This document shows positions 23,572-35,048 of a DNA stretch of 64,000 nucleotides, piece by piece. Within the stretch, counting starts at the first letter, position 1. Every line of letters starts with the position of its first letter. The position numbers were made by a program, and so were the translations under genes. The DNA comes from Physcia stellaris (lineage: Eukaryota; Ascomycota; Lecanoromycetes; Caliciales; Physciaceae), in assembly GCA_018902385.1 (NCBI GenBank), contig JABSSW010000029.1, positions 434,001-498,000 of the forward strand, written 5' to 3'. Below the pieces are notes generated by a model. The model saw only the letters and a program-made list of their open reading frames with translations. It did not search any database and was not told the DNA's origin.

Positions 23572-24076
23572 TTAATAGGTAGAGTATGTTTATCCCACAA
23601 CCTGGTACGAAGTGGTGCGATCATTGAACATATATCTCGAGGAAACTGCGATTTCTCGACTTAGGCCCAAATCAGAAGGCGATGTATTGGAATCCATGTC
23701 AATCTCATGCTGTTTTGTTATGCGTTGTGCGAAACACGGTACACGTCTTGTTATATTTGATGTATTGTTGGCAATGCATGGGAGGCAGGATCGGAGACCA
23801 TGGGATACTTACAGTGTGACTCATCTTCGGCTTTTTGTGTGGGTATGCTTTCCTCGGTCCAACAGTGGAATCTCTTTTGCCCTTCTCTTCTGCCGCTCAG
23901 CAAAAGATGCTAGCGGTGGCATCTCTTCATTTCTAATAAAAGGTTGCTTCTCAGCTAGTGGGAGATTCACATTCAATGTACTCTTCCGTATTTTGGCACA
24001 GACGGGCGATAAAAAAAGCTCGGAGAATCCCGCTTTGGAGGGTCAACCTTTGCAATAACTAACAGCTCTCTGTTGG

Positions 24077-24129
24077 GTTTGTGGCGTGCAGTATCCTCAA
24101 TAGCTCGCTCAACGAATACTCGTTGACTA
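24077..24129 (-). repeat. Right terminal inverted repeat
   Basis: 53 bp pairing with 23519-23571 in inverted orientation. Confidence 0.55.
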
Positions 24130-25038
24130 CAGGTAGCTGCCATCTCATCCAACACACAGAATCTTTCTAATGTCATGAATTTAGTAGCAGTATCAATTCC
24201 ACATTACGTTCAGTCTCGAACGCGCCCCAAATTCACGACGAGAAGTCTCTGGTTTCTCTGTGCTGAAAGACGCTTGTAGTGCAGCATCACAGCGCATTGG
24301 CAAGCAAAGCAAAAACAGACTACGGAAGTTTCAATAGACTGCCCACACCGTTGCGCCATACCCAACAGCCAGAGAGGCAAGGAGACTAATGCAGTCGGAT
24401 CCTTCTCGCTAGAAAACAGCTAATCATGTTTGAACACCTCAAGGCGCGGACAGAATAGGCAATGTCGTATCCGGCTGCTGCGAGAGGGTGTCGGGGTTGT
24501 CTGGTACCTTGATCCTTGAAGCCAACCACGATATCGAGTAAGTGATCATGCTGCTTCTGAGCGCTTGATGGTAGTGTGAAAAGCTGCATTGTCGGATTGG
24601 CTCGGATTGGCTCGGATTGAGGTCCGAGGGGTGTGGCGTCCCAAAATGACGGGTGGGTATACCAGAAACTCCTTCTTCTGACTGTCGAATACAATGACTT
24701 GGAGACGAGTGAAGATATCACATTAAAGTTCTCGTTAGTAGATGACGATGAAAAAAGCATCATGGGGAATTCGGGAGATCGACTTTCGCCGATTATGCAA
24801 GCTCGGAAATCTTTCTTGCATCTGGAGGCCTTGAGCAGATGACTTCAGGGTGCTGTGGTGATGCCCAACATCGTGATATCGAAAGACGCATGTTCAAAAA
24901 GAAAACCTGTGCGGAACCAGCCCTCCGGTCTAATTTACTGTCCCCTAGCCGGATCCACTATGATCATGGGCTTCTGTATAAAGTTTCGGTTCTCTGCTTG
25001 GTAGTGTTTAGACAATTTTCTACCTGCTAGTCAAGAGT
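24130..25038. other. Intergenic, no gene seen
   Basis: About 0.9 kb. Contains a small array of TCGGATTGGC units at 24595-24625 (three copies). Minus-strand frame 24386-24763 has no recognisable motif. Confidence 0.45.
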
Positions 25039-26971
25039 ATGGATCAACTCAAGACCTACTCTCGTAGTATGACTGCCCCCAAAGATATATACCAATCGAA
25101 CCATCTGGTTCAAGACAATCACTCCGACTACGGAGTTTCACAGAGCAGTACAGCCTTGCAATCAGGCGCCTTTGAGAGATGGATGGTGCTACTTACGTTC
25201 GCTTTGTCGCTAATGGGTTTCCTCCTCCTCCTCAGGGATATGCAGTTGAAGAGATACGATTCTTGCTCCGCGCTGGAGAAAAGACCCATTCCGCCAAAGG
25301 CTTCTTACGCCTTTACGGTTCGTAGTCACCTGGTGTTCCTGCTTTCCGGGGCGGCAGAATGGTCGACCTTGTTTACGTAAGCACTTCAAGCCGTCATCAG
25401 CTGCGAGCTCGGTGCAAGCGTCGCGGACGATGTAGACTGATAGCGGTACAGCAAACAATTCGGGCCATCGGCAATTATCCGCCTTCCCTGCTTTCACAAA
25501 GAAGTTTATGTTGTCTCAGGAGCCGAGTATATCAACGCTATCTTCAAAAACAAGAGCGTAACATCGAAGGACATTGCCAATACTTCCTTGCACAGCATGT
25601 TCGGCATGTCGAAGCAAGATCTGAAGTTCTTCGAAGTCGACAGTTCGGGTGTCAGTCACAAACCGCATCCTCAAAGCACCACAGCTCCCACGGATCGCGT
25701 GCACTATTTCACTTACAAATCAATAATGTACGGTCTTTCGGGCTCGCAGCTTACCCTCGCAGGGCAGAAGTTCCAAGCCGCATTAGCAAAGTTGATGGAA
25801 GCTGTTCCAGTGCAAAACGAATGGATTGAAATGGATGACCTCTATAGTTTTCTCCTACCGCTTATCTCAAACGCTACTTTCGAAGCCATATGCGGTGCTA
25901 ACTTTTTAATTTTGTTCCCTCATTTTGTTGACGATTTTTGGACTTTCCATGGAAACATGCGCGGTTTGATTCAGGGCTGGCCCCGTTGGACAATGTCCAA
26001 GACGTGGCAGGCACGAGATCGTTGTCTCTCGGTGATGAAAGAATGGCGTAGAATCAGCGACAATGAGAACTTCGATGGGAATCCCCTGTATCAGCGAAGA
26101 TGGCACCTATTCTCAGAAGTGCAAGGACTTAGCGAGGATGCTGCGGCTAGCAACGATTTAGGTGTTCTTTGGGCGTTAAGTGAATCTTACTCGTGTTGTC
26201 GAACAGGAAGCTGACATGTACTCCCACAGGATGAGTTCAAGTACCGTGGCCTCCAGCTTCTGGCTTATGTGGCACATGATGCGCGATCGGAAACTTCTAG
26301 CCAGGGCTGTTTTAGAAGCCCGTGCCAGCAGGACTGTCGACGTAATTTCGCCGTTTTTCTTCGATACAACCAAGCTCTGCAGTCAACCTCTTCTCCAGTC
26401 AACCTATGCCGAAATCCTACGATTGTACGTCGCCGCAGTCACCTTGCGGAGGCCTGACTTCGGAGATACTCAAGTTCTGGATTATCAAATCCCAAAAGAC
26501 AGGTTAATGGTGATCTGTAGCACCATGGCACACATGGACAAGCGCAACTGGAACAGAGGGTTCATGGATGAGCATCCGGTTGAAAGTTTCTGGGCCGACA
26601 GATTCCTGACTTATAAAAATAGCACTGGACGTCCTTTTGGCTTGTCAACTACTAGTTGGAGCAGCCGAGACAGCACACCCGTTGATTCGACTGTGACGAA
26701 TGACCAGAAGTTCGAGCCACAATTCTCGCTCACCGGTTCCAGTGGTGCTTGGATCCCTTTTGGTGGTGGCACTGATCAGTGCCCTGGAAGACATTGGGTA
26801 AAGATTCGAATGCTGATTACTTTTGCGATGATAAGTTCTGCGTTCGAAATCGAGCTTCTAGGCCCAACACAGACTTTGAAAGTCGATACAGCGAAATATG
26901 GCCTTGGGGCGTTACCGCCGGCTGAGAAAGCTAAGTTCAGGATCAGGAGGAAGCCGACTACGATACATTGA
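25039..26971 (+). CDS. Cytochrome P450 (CYP7/CYP8-like fungal group), 600 residues
   Basis: Exons 25039-25376, 25452-26174 and 26230-26971; introns of 75 and 55 bases; 600 residues after splicing. A 45-residue polar N-terminal extension precedes the membrane span MVLLTFALSLMGFLLLL. The first splice joins STLFTKQFGPSAIIRLPC to VYVVSGAEYINAIFKNKSV, an early P450 beta region. The second restores the I-helix LGVLWAMSSSTVASSFWLMWH. The K-helix ExxR is AEILRL and the haem loop is PFGGGTDQCPGRHW with the ligand Cys. The I-helix lacks the usual AGxxT threonine motif and has WAMSSSTV, as seen in P450s related to CYP7/CYP8, which often rearrange or act on sterol-like or oxygenated substrates. Length exceeds the typical 500-540. 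Function is not predictable beyond the family. Confidence 0.88.
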
Positions 26972-27786
26972 AGAGCGACGATACTAGGGGAACAGCGTCT
27001 TGACTTGAATTAGTTATGATATAGCCTTCGCGATTTCGGCGTATTCCATGGGCTGGCATGGCTCACTTTGTAGGAGGTTCCAAGCAACAGTGAGCCAGTT
27101 TCTGCAAGCCCATCGGCCCATGGGATAGATAATGTAGGTACTTGATACGGTATGTGACCAGAGTGTTTTTGGCTGACTTGGAGAATCACCGGATTCAGAG
27201 CTTGGTGATTAAATCCTAAATCCTTCATTTGTGTCAAAGTCCCTACAAGTCGAAGCTTGCTTGTGGAATGGTAGAAATAGTTTCAACCAATCATTGACAA
27301 CAAGTGGTCCACAGCCCCGATACACATCACGTGCGGCATACCCTCTCTCCATATAATCAATGGCAACGGCGTAATATAAAGCCCGGATAATGACCGTTCT
27401 TGATAAGCATCATTCTTAAATTGCGTGCAGGTTTTTGCGAGAATCGTTTGAACCCCGCGATAACGCGAACAATGATGGAAGGTGGTACTTCCTTTTCGAT
27501 CTCTGGAGGCTGTACAGAGGATGCTTAGAGACACCTCAGAGCTGATACCTAAGTTCTCCTTTAACTGCTCAAGTCGACATGGAATTGAATCTTAAGATAA
27601 GAAGCTCATTGATGTGGCTTTAAGCTTGCACGGTTGAACGTTTTGCCAGGGTGAAAGTACCGTATTGGTGCCCGGGATACTCATCGCTGGGCTGTCGACT
27701 CGTTGCGACTCCGAGAGCGCGGGCCTAAGCAATGATGATCATATCAGTGAAGACAAATGCTTGATAGTGCGTAAACTTTATTAGCC
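26972..27786. other. Intergenic, no gene seen
   Basis: About 0.8 kb between two convergent genes. No recognisable frame. Confidence 0.5.
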
Positions 27787-29623
27787 TCAGAAATGAGGGA
27801 AGATCTGAGACCAAGTAGGCGTGTCGTATGCAGCAGCCGGAAGGGATCGGATGCTGATGAAAGCCTCAATAACGATGAAGCCTCTCGCGAATAGCAAAGA
27901 TAGCCCACAAACGCAGACAGGCACACCTAAGACTAGATTCTGCCATCTCCTGCCACCGCCGTCCATCCCTTTCTCCCAGAAGTCATTAAGTGGCCGGTAA
28001 GCCTGTGCTGCATAGTTAAGCACGATCCACAAGCCCCCACAAAAGCCAATGTAGACTGATGATGACCGCCACAGCCATTTCTCTGCCATGGTCGGGAAGT
28101 GTTCATTCCAGGCCGCAGCGTGTAGTGCTCCATATGCAAAATTCGCAAGTCATAAGATGAGACCGACGACAAGTCCCCCGACGTCTCTTAGAAGGTCGTC
28201 CCATGGCCAGTTCTGAACCCTGCGAGTCAATAACTCTTCGGCTTTGATATGTATGCAGCCCCCATTGCTATGTGAATGGGCAGAGGTCTCATCGAGAAGG
28301 GCTGGATACTGATGAATGGCCGAGGATGCTAATTGCCAGCGTCGGATAGTTACTGAGGACGCCCAATCGTCGCGCAAAGTAACCCCCTTGACCTTAGGCC
28401 GCCGCTCAAAAAATGCTGTAGATGCAGCTTTTTCGAGCTTGCGATTTCTGAGTTCCTCCAAGGACGTTTTCGTTGCGAGTCGTAAGCCGGGGACGAAGCT
28501 TTGAAGCTCGCCATGTCCTAGATGGTGCGATGCCTCCGAATCTTGGCTGAAGTTTACCGTTGTAGTGACAGAATTGCGTCGGGATGGAGTAGGTTCCTGT
28601 GCGAACGGCAATGGACGCTTTAATGATAAGTTCTCGATCTCTGGCGTCCTCGAATAAAGGTGGAGGAAAGCGAACATTGTCTTCACAACTGTCTGTGTTT
28701 CCAAAGTATTCTCGTCTACCTCACCGCTCATTTCACTTAACATGTACATGTAGGCGCAGAGCGGCTCTACCCAGGGGCCCTTCAGAACAAAAGGCTCATT
28801 TGGCGAAAGCGGTTTGTGCCACCACATTGTATACATCAGGAACGCACATAGCCTATAAATAGCATTAGTATAGGTCATATGGCTCATACACTGAGACTAG
28901 AACTTACACGTGAGCAATTGTATTCACTTCCAAGAGAGTGACAGGAAGTTTCACTATCAAGCGGCCTAGCACCTGTACCAACATCCAGAATGCTTGTATC
29001 ATGACAAGTGCTTTAGCCAGATCATTGGCTTTGCTTTTGTCGAGAATATCCACCCTTGGTATATCAGGTAGATGACCGCACCGTGCTAAGAGGGCCATTC
29101 CTCGAGCGGTGATTGTCAGCCGCGTCGGGCATTCCCTGGGAACAAAGGCCTCAGATTCAGACAAATCAAAAGCAAAACCGCCAGTACAAGCAAAGAAATC
29201 ATGCGTTTTCGTCCACTGATTCTTAGCTGTTTTCTCTCGGCCGTCCATTTGCTGCCCGACGATTTTGCCTAGGATCCTCGCCGAACTCCATTGTCGCCAA
29301 GCAGTAAAGACCACAAGTTCCGGTGCATAGACACCTGTAATAATCCATCTGATGTTCACAAATACGTAATGTAATCTGGTGTCGGCCTGCAATGGCACGT
29401 TGAGATGTAAAGCAGACCACACGCAGAGGACCAATGTCAGTAGGCATGAGATGACTAACGACAAGGTCCCTCGACCATTGGGATCCCCGACAAAGTTCAA
29501 AAAGCGTGGCTCGGATGAATTTGTTGAAATTGCCAGATCCTGAGCTTTGTCCATGGCGGGTATAGCGTTAGCTTTGATCACGCACAGTAAGAGAGGGATG
29601 GGGAAGTGTGATAACAGGATCAT
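27787..29623 (-). pseudogene. Fungal multi-pass membrane protein, one in-frame TGA
   Basis: Uncharacterised fungal integral membrane family marked by FVGDPNGRGTLSLVISCLLTL, LHLNVP, YAPELVVFTAWRQW and MYTMWWHKPLS. Exon 1 runs from 29623 (or an in-frame ATG at 29710) to 28908, a 55-base intron occupies 28907-28853, and exon 2 runs to 27787. The ATG at 29623 starts a likely signal peptide MILLSHFPIPLLLCVIKANA. In exon 2 the frame meets TGA at 28152-28150, between VVGLIL and LANFAYGALHAAAWNEHFPT. What follows is in the same frame and is the usual C-terminal part of the family with AEKWLWRSSSVYIGF and two more membrane spans. Without the TGA it would be about 593 residues. This may be a nonsense lesion, since Trp (TGG) would fit, or an assembly error. 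Function of the family is unknown. Confidence 0.78.
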
Positions 29624-29710
29624 ATCGAGATCGCGTAGCATAGAGCGAAGTCTTTTGATATCGAACACGGGGAATAGTAGATTGCTTCGCGAAAGGAGGA
29701 AGGAACTCAA

Positions 29711-30314
29711 TAACTCACAAGTGGCTTAAGCTCACGATAATTATGAGGTTTAAGTCTCGTGGCCTTGAAGCGCCTTTGAACGCTTTTAGTAGCCTAGACA
29801 CCTGTGTCGGCGACCTACCTATACGTTCTGTCGCAGGCCCGCATTACGGATCAAAGCCCACCAATCGCCAGTTTTTAGACCGTAGGCTGTCTATCAATAA
29901 TACGTAAAACTTTTTCCTCCTCAACTCTACGAATCGAAATTGCATCTTGAGATGATCGGCGGTTAGCAAGCGCCCGCCACGTTTTAAAAATGGCGCTAAT
30001 TGCCCAGCGCAGCGGCTCCAGGGGTTGGATTCAGAGCAAATTGTCGACACAAGGTTCTGACTAATCACTTTCTGTCCAATCATGTGGACGATTCAATGCG
30101 GAAGCTAGCTTTTTCAGATAGTAAGCTAGCTATTCTCAGCTCTAGCTTGCTCGATTTTCGAAGTGTTTTGCAATTGCTTTTTTCGAGTAACCAGCTGTTG
30201 TACAACAGTGAAATGAAATCGATCATGTTCACGATTTTTCAAAATTGCTATCGTTGAATTTCCCGTTGAGCTTTTCTGAATTGATGCTGTGGTGGTGGTG
30301 GAATCCTTTGACCA
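29711..30314. other. Intergenic up to the foldback element
   Basis: About 0.6 kb without a recognisable gene. Confidence 0.45.
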
Positions 30315-30504
30315 ACAATCGGGTTGGTTTTTTTGAGATAGACGTACAGGAATCGACAGCTCATCAATACAGCTTCAGCCGCTCGATTCAATTTAATCAC
30401 AACAATATCCAACAATGCTTTATCAAATTGAATCGAGCGGCTGAAGCTGTATTGATGAGCTGTCGATTTCTGTACGTCTATCTCAAAAAAACCAACCCGA
30501 TTGT
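30315..30504. mobile_element. 190-bp near-perfect foldback element (hairpin MITE)
   Basis: Arms of about 80 bp, 30315 to about 30394 and about 30425-30504, are inverted copies with one mismatch seen (GGAATC against GAAATC), separated by a loop of about 30 bases. The ends read ACAATCGGGTTGG. Because of the symmetry, both strands translate into nearly the same peptide with RVGFFEIDV and VYLKKTNPIV. No clear target duplication: CCA to the left, AAC to the right. It lies about 200 bp upstream of the PAQR gene. Confidence 0.65.
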
Positions 30505-30709
30505 AACCCTCCAAAAGTCAGCATCACAGCTGGGCACTTCGGAGGCAGGACTGGGGCCCTGCGTCTGGGCCTAGTGTTATTTTAAGACGCGACATTTAGG
30601 CGCCCACACTTCTACTCTCTTTTTCAATCACACACACACTCTGTCTTGCATTTCCAGTCGTCTCCACAGATTCCCAAGCATAGCACCATATCAAAAAGGT
30701 CGACGAGAT

Positions 30710-32269
30710 ATGCAGAGATCTAGCAAGAAAATTCCAAGTCATGGCTCGACTCAATCGACAACATCCCCCACAATTGACTGCACCAGTGAAGGCCTGATAG
30801 AGTGGAAAGACTTATGTACGCCGACTATGTTGCTTCCCAATCAGGATAACACTGATGACTGTAGTGGAATGGCAAAGGTTGGACCTGCACAGGTCACATT
30901 GGCACGTTAACTTACCAAAGCCAGGGATAATGAATATGTCATTACTGGTTATCGGTATATACATGAGCGAGTCATTGCATATACCTCGAAGCAGTCTAAC
31001 CACCGGTAGTCGTGCATCGTATTCTTATCACAAGTCCTTGGCGACATTGACACGGGCCCACAATGAGACGGGTGGGTCGCTCTCGTAGCTTGCAAATTCT
31101 GGTGTCGAAACACTGATACACTGCATGAGGTAGTCAACATATGGTCTCATCTTCTAGGGACTGTCATGTTCTCTGTTTTCCCATTACTGACCTACCTCTC
31201 GCTCAAACAGCGATTCCATGGAGCCCGACCCAGTGATTTACAAGCGCTCCTGATATTTTTCCTAGGTGTAACCATATGTTTTGCTTTCTCAACATCGTGC
31301 GTGAAGAATCTTCTCGATCTCTAGTGTCCATAAGCTGATGTATATACTCAGATTCCACATTCTTTCTAACCATAGCAAGAGTATATGGCGGCTGACCAGT
31401 CACCTCGACCATCTGGGTATCGTTATAGTTATGTGGGGATCTACAATTCCCAGCGATCATTTTGGCTTCTATTGTGACCCTCATCTCCAGAGAAGCTATA
31501 AGCTCATGGTAACTCACCCATATTTCCTTGTCCATGCGTCCACCGGGCGATTTAGCGGAAGTGAGAAGATTGTCGGCTTGCTCTGGCCTCAGCGCCCTCC
31601 TAAGCCATAGAAAAAAACTTAAAGAACAGCCGGGGGTTCTAAAAAAGACCTACTGTTGCTGTTTCTCAACCTTACGTGTGGGAAAGCATATCGCCCGTGA
31701 CAATGTTCATAGGGTCGGAAGATAGACTGCACTGATCTATCTATAGAGCAACCCTGTTTTTTCTGTGGATTATTGTGATTCTGCAATACTTTTGGATGCT
31801 CAAGGCTGATCTCCTTTAGGCCACCGCAACTGCAATTGGATGTGCTATATTTACAATGGATCAGAAATTCCGAACTCCGACCTACCGCCCCGTTCGCGTG
31901 GCCATGTACTCATTACTCGGTCTCTCCGCCTTCTTTCCAAACGTGCATGGCATTAAAGATAAAGGTTGGGAGCTCCAGGACCGACAACAGGGTGTCAGCT
32001 ATTTTATAGGACTTGGGCTACTTAATTTCACGGGCGCAGTAATATATGGCTTGAGAGTGCCAGAGCGTTGGTATCCAAAGAGGTTCGATATCGTCGGCTC
32101 CAGTCATCAAATCATGCACCTATTAGTCATGTGTGGTGCAACTTGCTACGGTATTGGCCTTGTAAGGACCTTTGACTACTGGCAGTCGAAAAATTCAACA
32201 CGAGAGGGTGCTTGTGGAGCGGAATGCATCAGTTCCGCAAATTCCAAGCATTACTTTCAACTAGCATGA
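30710..32269 (+). CDS. PAQR / IZH-type haemolysin III-related membrane protein
   Basis: Adiponectin-receptor-like seven-helix membrane protein of the yeast Izh group, tied to zinc and sterol homeostasis and likely a zinc-dependent hydrolase. Seven exons: 30710-30815, 30865-30877, 30925-30970, 31035-31071, 31134-31296, 31352-31508 and 31820-32269; 323 residues. Splicing rebuilds the family landmarks in order: LLEWQRDNEYVITGYR, RAHNETVNIWSHLLG, FSTSFHILSNHS with the first metal His, LDHLGIVIVMWGS, RTPTYRPVRVAMY and FDIVGSSHQIMHLLV with the HxxxH metal site. The first ATG is at 30710; the second exon has only 13 bases. The last intron, 311 bases, is unusually long for this window, and the donor at 30971 (GTCATT) is weak. 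The frame holds throughout, so I call the gene intact. Confidence 0.85.
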
Positions 32270-32561
32270 AAGGGTATCTAGCCTTGAACGGACTGTCTAT
32301 CTGAAGCTACAAAATAATTCATGCTAGCTCATCTAGAGTTCATGTCATACTGACAGGTTCAAAGAGGCCAGAAAAATCCATAATTAGGGAGCAAACGAAA
32401 AAGTCACTTCAGCGTCTAATGGGCTGCAAGGAGCCGTGATCTACATTCACTTGGAACTCTCACCGCTTCAAAGTCCCCCTCAGTGCTCGCCAAATTAACT
32501 GCCAATCTTTCCTCCCACTCCTCAACTTCAGTTGATCACTAGTTCACTAGAGTCAGTCGTC

Positions 32562-34563
32562 ATGAATGCCATTCAACAAAGTATCCAGGGCCTAGGTATT
32601 ACTAGTCTTACGCCTTCGTCAGCTCTTGGCTACCGTCCGCCCAGACTAATTCGCTGTTCGAGAATTTACCAAAATGCTGAAGGAGTCTCCGACAACTGCC
32701 CAAACGACGGTACTCAGAGTTGTGGCGGATGCCATTTGGTCAGGGTGAATCATCACCCCTTGGTTTCCGGGGCAAGGCTTGGTTAACTAATTATCTACCA
32801 GTATTGTAGCAAAGACTGCCAAGTATCTCATCGCCCAAAACACAAGGCGGACTGCCAGTCAAACTTGGGGAAAGATTCGTGGCAGCCATCTTGGATCAGA
32901 GAGAACCGAACGCCTGCATTCTTTGGAGATGGCGGCCCACCTATCCAAGTTTTTGGCCACCTCAACTATCTCTGGGGCAACATACCGGCATTTGACGTCC
33001 TGAACATCAAGTGCAACGAGGGTCAGGAGTATGCCAAGGATCTTGATCTCTGCTTTGCAGGTAAGGGAACATCATTCGTGCCCAGATCGGTCAGAACGTT
33101 TCCTAATCTTTCTTTGTCTCCTAGCTTCCGGTGATCTCCGCAACACCATGTGCTCCGTTAACGGGTTGCCGGGAACATACAAAGGCGTCTGTAACGTTGT
33201 TCTTAATGATAAGAATTTCAATGTTGCCGCAAGAAATATCATAATGCTGCTGGTAGCCACGCGATTACCACCAGCGGACGCCGCGGAAGTAATTGTTCCT
33301 TTATGGTACTCGGCTCGCCTTACTCAGGCCATGCTCAAAATTGTCGAGCAGTACGTCAAAGATCCAGTTGCTGAACTAGTGGCCAAGCTTCAAGGAAAAC
33401 CCGAAGATGTCCTACTGTCAAAGAAATGGACATATGGCGCGTCTGAGGTCGTGGTTCGTTTGTACAAGCAGCAGTGGACAACCCTGCTTCAGATCCTCGA
33501 AAGCAAACATGATGTCACAAAGACAGAAGCAGAGCGATTGAAGGTGGTTTTGGCTCCCTCTCGGGTCGATTATCGCGACCGTGAGCTCTACGGCATATCG
33601 GGCTTCCGGCGCATTTGCTCCACGAAGTTCCGAGAAAGTGGTGTGCTTGCACCTTTTGGTTCGTGTCTCGATCAATTTCAGTGGTCGAACCCGTCAGTAC
33701 CTGAAGCTTCCTAGAAGTAGTCCTTCGAAGCTAATACTCTGCAACCAGGTTACTCTTCAACGAGAAAACAAGTACTTGGCTACAGAAGGACTCAGCAAGC
33801 CCGCTCGAGGGCTGGTCCATGCAATCAATTCAGGCTCCATCAAACCTCCAATTTACGGCCAAGAACGACCTCAATGGACTTCTCTACTTCCATGTCCGCA
33901 CTGTCATCGAGACCTTCTGCGATCGAATCCAGGATCCTTCTTTCAAGACGCACTTTATTCTCTACTGCGTAGACGCTGCTATGCTACCAAAAATTCTGGA
34001 TAATGGGGCAGTCATTCTCAGGATTTGACCGGATTGAGGTCAGCAACATCGCAGACGAATTTTACCTTGGGCTCCACAGAACCCTCCAAACATTCGCGTC
34101 GCTCATCAAGCCACCGGGTATCAATCATCACGCGGTGCTCGTCACACTCTTCCTTAACGCCTGTGAGATTGCAGACAGGATGATGGGCAATCAAATGGCC
34201 GGGGCCGAGCAAAAGGAGATGATGGATCAAATCATGAAATACATCCACTTCGACAAGAAAGACTTTATGAAAGCTCAAATGAACCCAGCCTCTCCGGAAA
34301 TGTTCAGGTTTATGTCTGCTAATGATCTGGTGAGAGACTATGACAAGATCTTTGAGTTTTATAAAAGCAATATGGTAAACTTCTCAGGCGCGGCCGACAG
34401 CGCAGGATTGAAGATGAGAGAGCAAAACACTATAATTGACCCTTGGCCGATGCGACTAAAGAAGAAGGCTGGGGAGCCTGGAGCTGAGGAGGAGTTCAAA
34501 CGGCTGATGGAGTCGAGTTACTCCGGTGCCGAGCGGTACGTGGAGTGGGTTAGGAAGAAGTGA
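32562..34563 (+). pseudogene. MYND zinc finger plus DUF4470 protein, one-base frame break
   Basis: Fungal protein with an N-terminal MYND finger (NCPNDGTQSCGGCHLVRYCSKDCQ...HRPKHKADC) and a DUF4470 domain with ASGDLRNTMCSVNGLP and VVLNDKNFNVAARN. Exons 32562-32744, 32802-33060, 33125-33692 and 33749-34563; introns of 57, 64 and 56 bases. The first splice sits inside the MYND finger. The C-terminal part FDRIEVSNIADEFYLG and LVTLFLNACEIADRMMG is conserved in the family. The spliced length is one base over a multiple of three: frame continuity between AMLPKILDNG and QSFSGFDRIEV is lost at a run of four G at 34005-34008, where three would keep it. Everything else is preserved, so this is either a recent lesion or a homopolymer error. 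MYND fingers mediate protein contacts; the job of the DUF4470 group is unknown. Confidence 0.8.
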
Positions 34564-35048
34564 TAGCCTGCCAGGATGATGACCTGGTTGGCGAAAATCA
34601 CTCTCTTCTGACGGAGCTAACGACCACCTTGGCTAGCTAGCATCGATTAGAGACAGCATGGGCTACCTTGGGCTTTGTATTGTTATCTTTCATAATATGC
34701 GGGATTGCCATCATTGAGGGCAAGCACTGGGACGACAAGCACTAGGAGGAGAAGCACTAGGATGACAGAACCCCAACTCCACAGGTAATGACTACTATAG
34801 CTATAATAACATCAAGTTCACCACAAATAGAAGTTTTCTGGCGACACAAGATCCGTGAGTGACGAGGAGGTAGGCCGACGATCTTGAGGAGAACATATCA
34901 GCTATGATGCATCATTAATCCAAATTGAGGATCACAGTACGACCACCCAACCTCGACTTGGCAGAGTCAAGATACCTTAAGAGCCTTTCACATGCGTGAC
35001 AAAGGCGCATTACACGCTTGGGAAACCGGTTCAAAGGTTTCATGTACA
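34564..35048. other. Intergenic with a short 15-bp tandem repeat
   Basis: Convergent region between the MYND gene and ETR1. At about 34722-34766 three copies of a 15-base unit of the form AAGCACTAGGAnGAC lie in tandem. No gene seen. Confidence 0.5.

Larger units (their letters stand above)
23519..24129. mobile_element. TIR element, about 610 bp (MITE-like or DNA transposon remnant)
   Basis: Two inverted ends of 53 bp, 23519-23571 and 24077-24129, match at 44 of 53 positions; the common core includes AGTCAACGAGT and GCACGCCACAAAC. A third, single end of the same family occurs at 42502-42557. The interior has a 148-codon plus-strand frame (23612-24058) with no transposase motif. Target duplication is not clear. 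A short TIR element with no coding capacity fits a MITE. Confidence 0.5.

Noticed and set aside
23612-24058. 148-codon frame inside the TIR element
   Set aside because: No transposase motif (no DDE/D context or zinc finger), poor composition for a protein; kept as element interior.
30248-30574. Two overlapping frames on opposite strands with nearly the same peptide
   Set aside because: Explained by the inverted repeat at 30315-30504; no sign of real coding.
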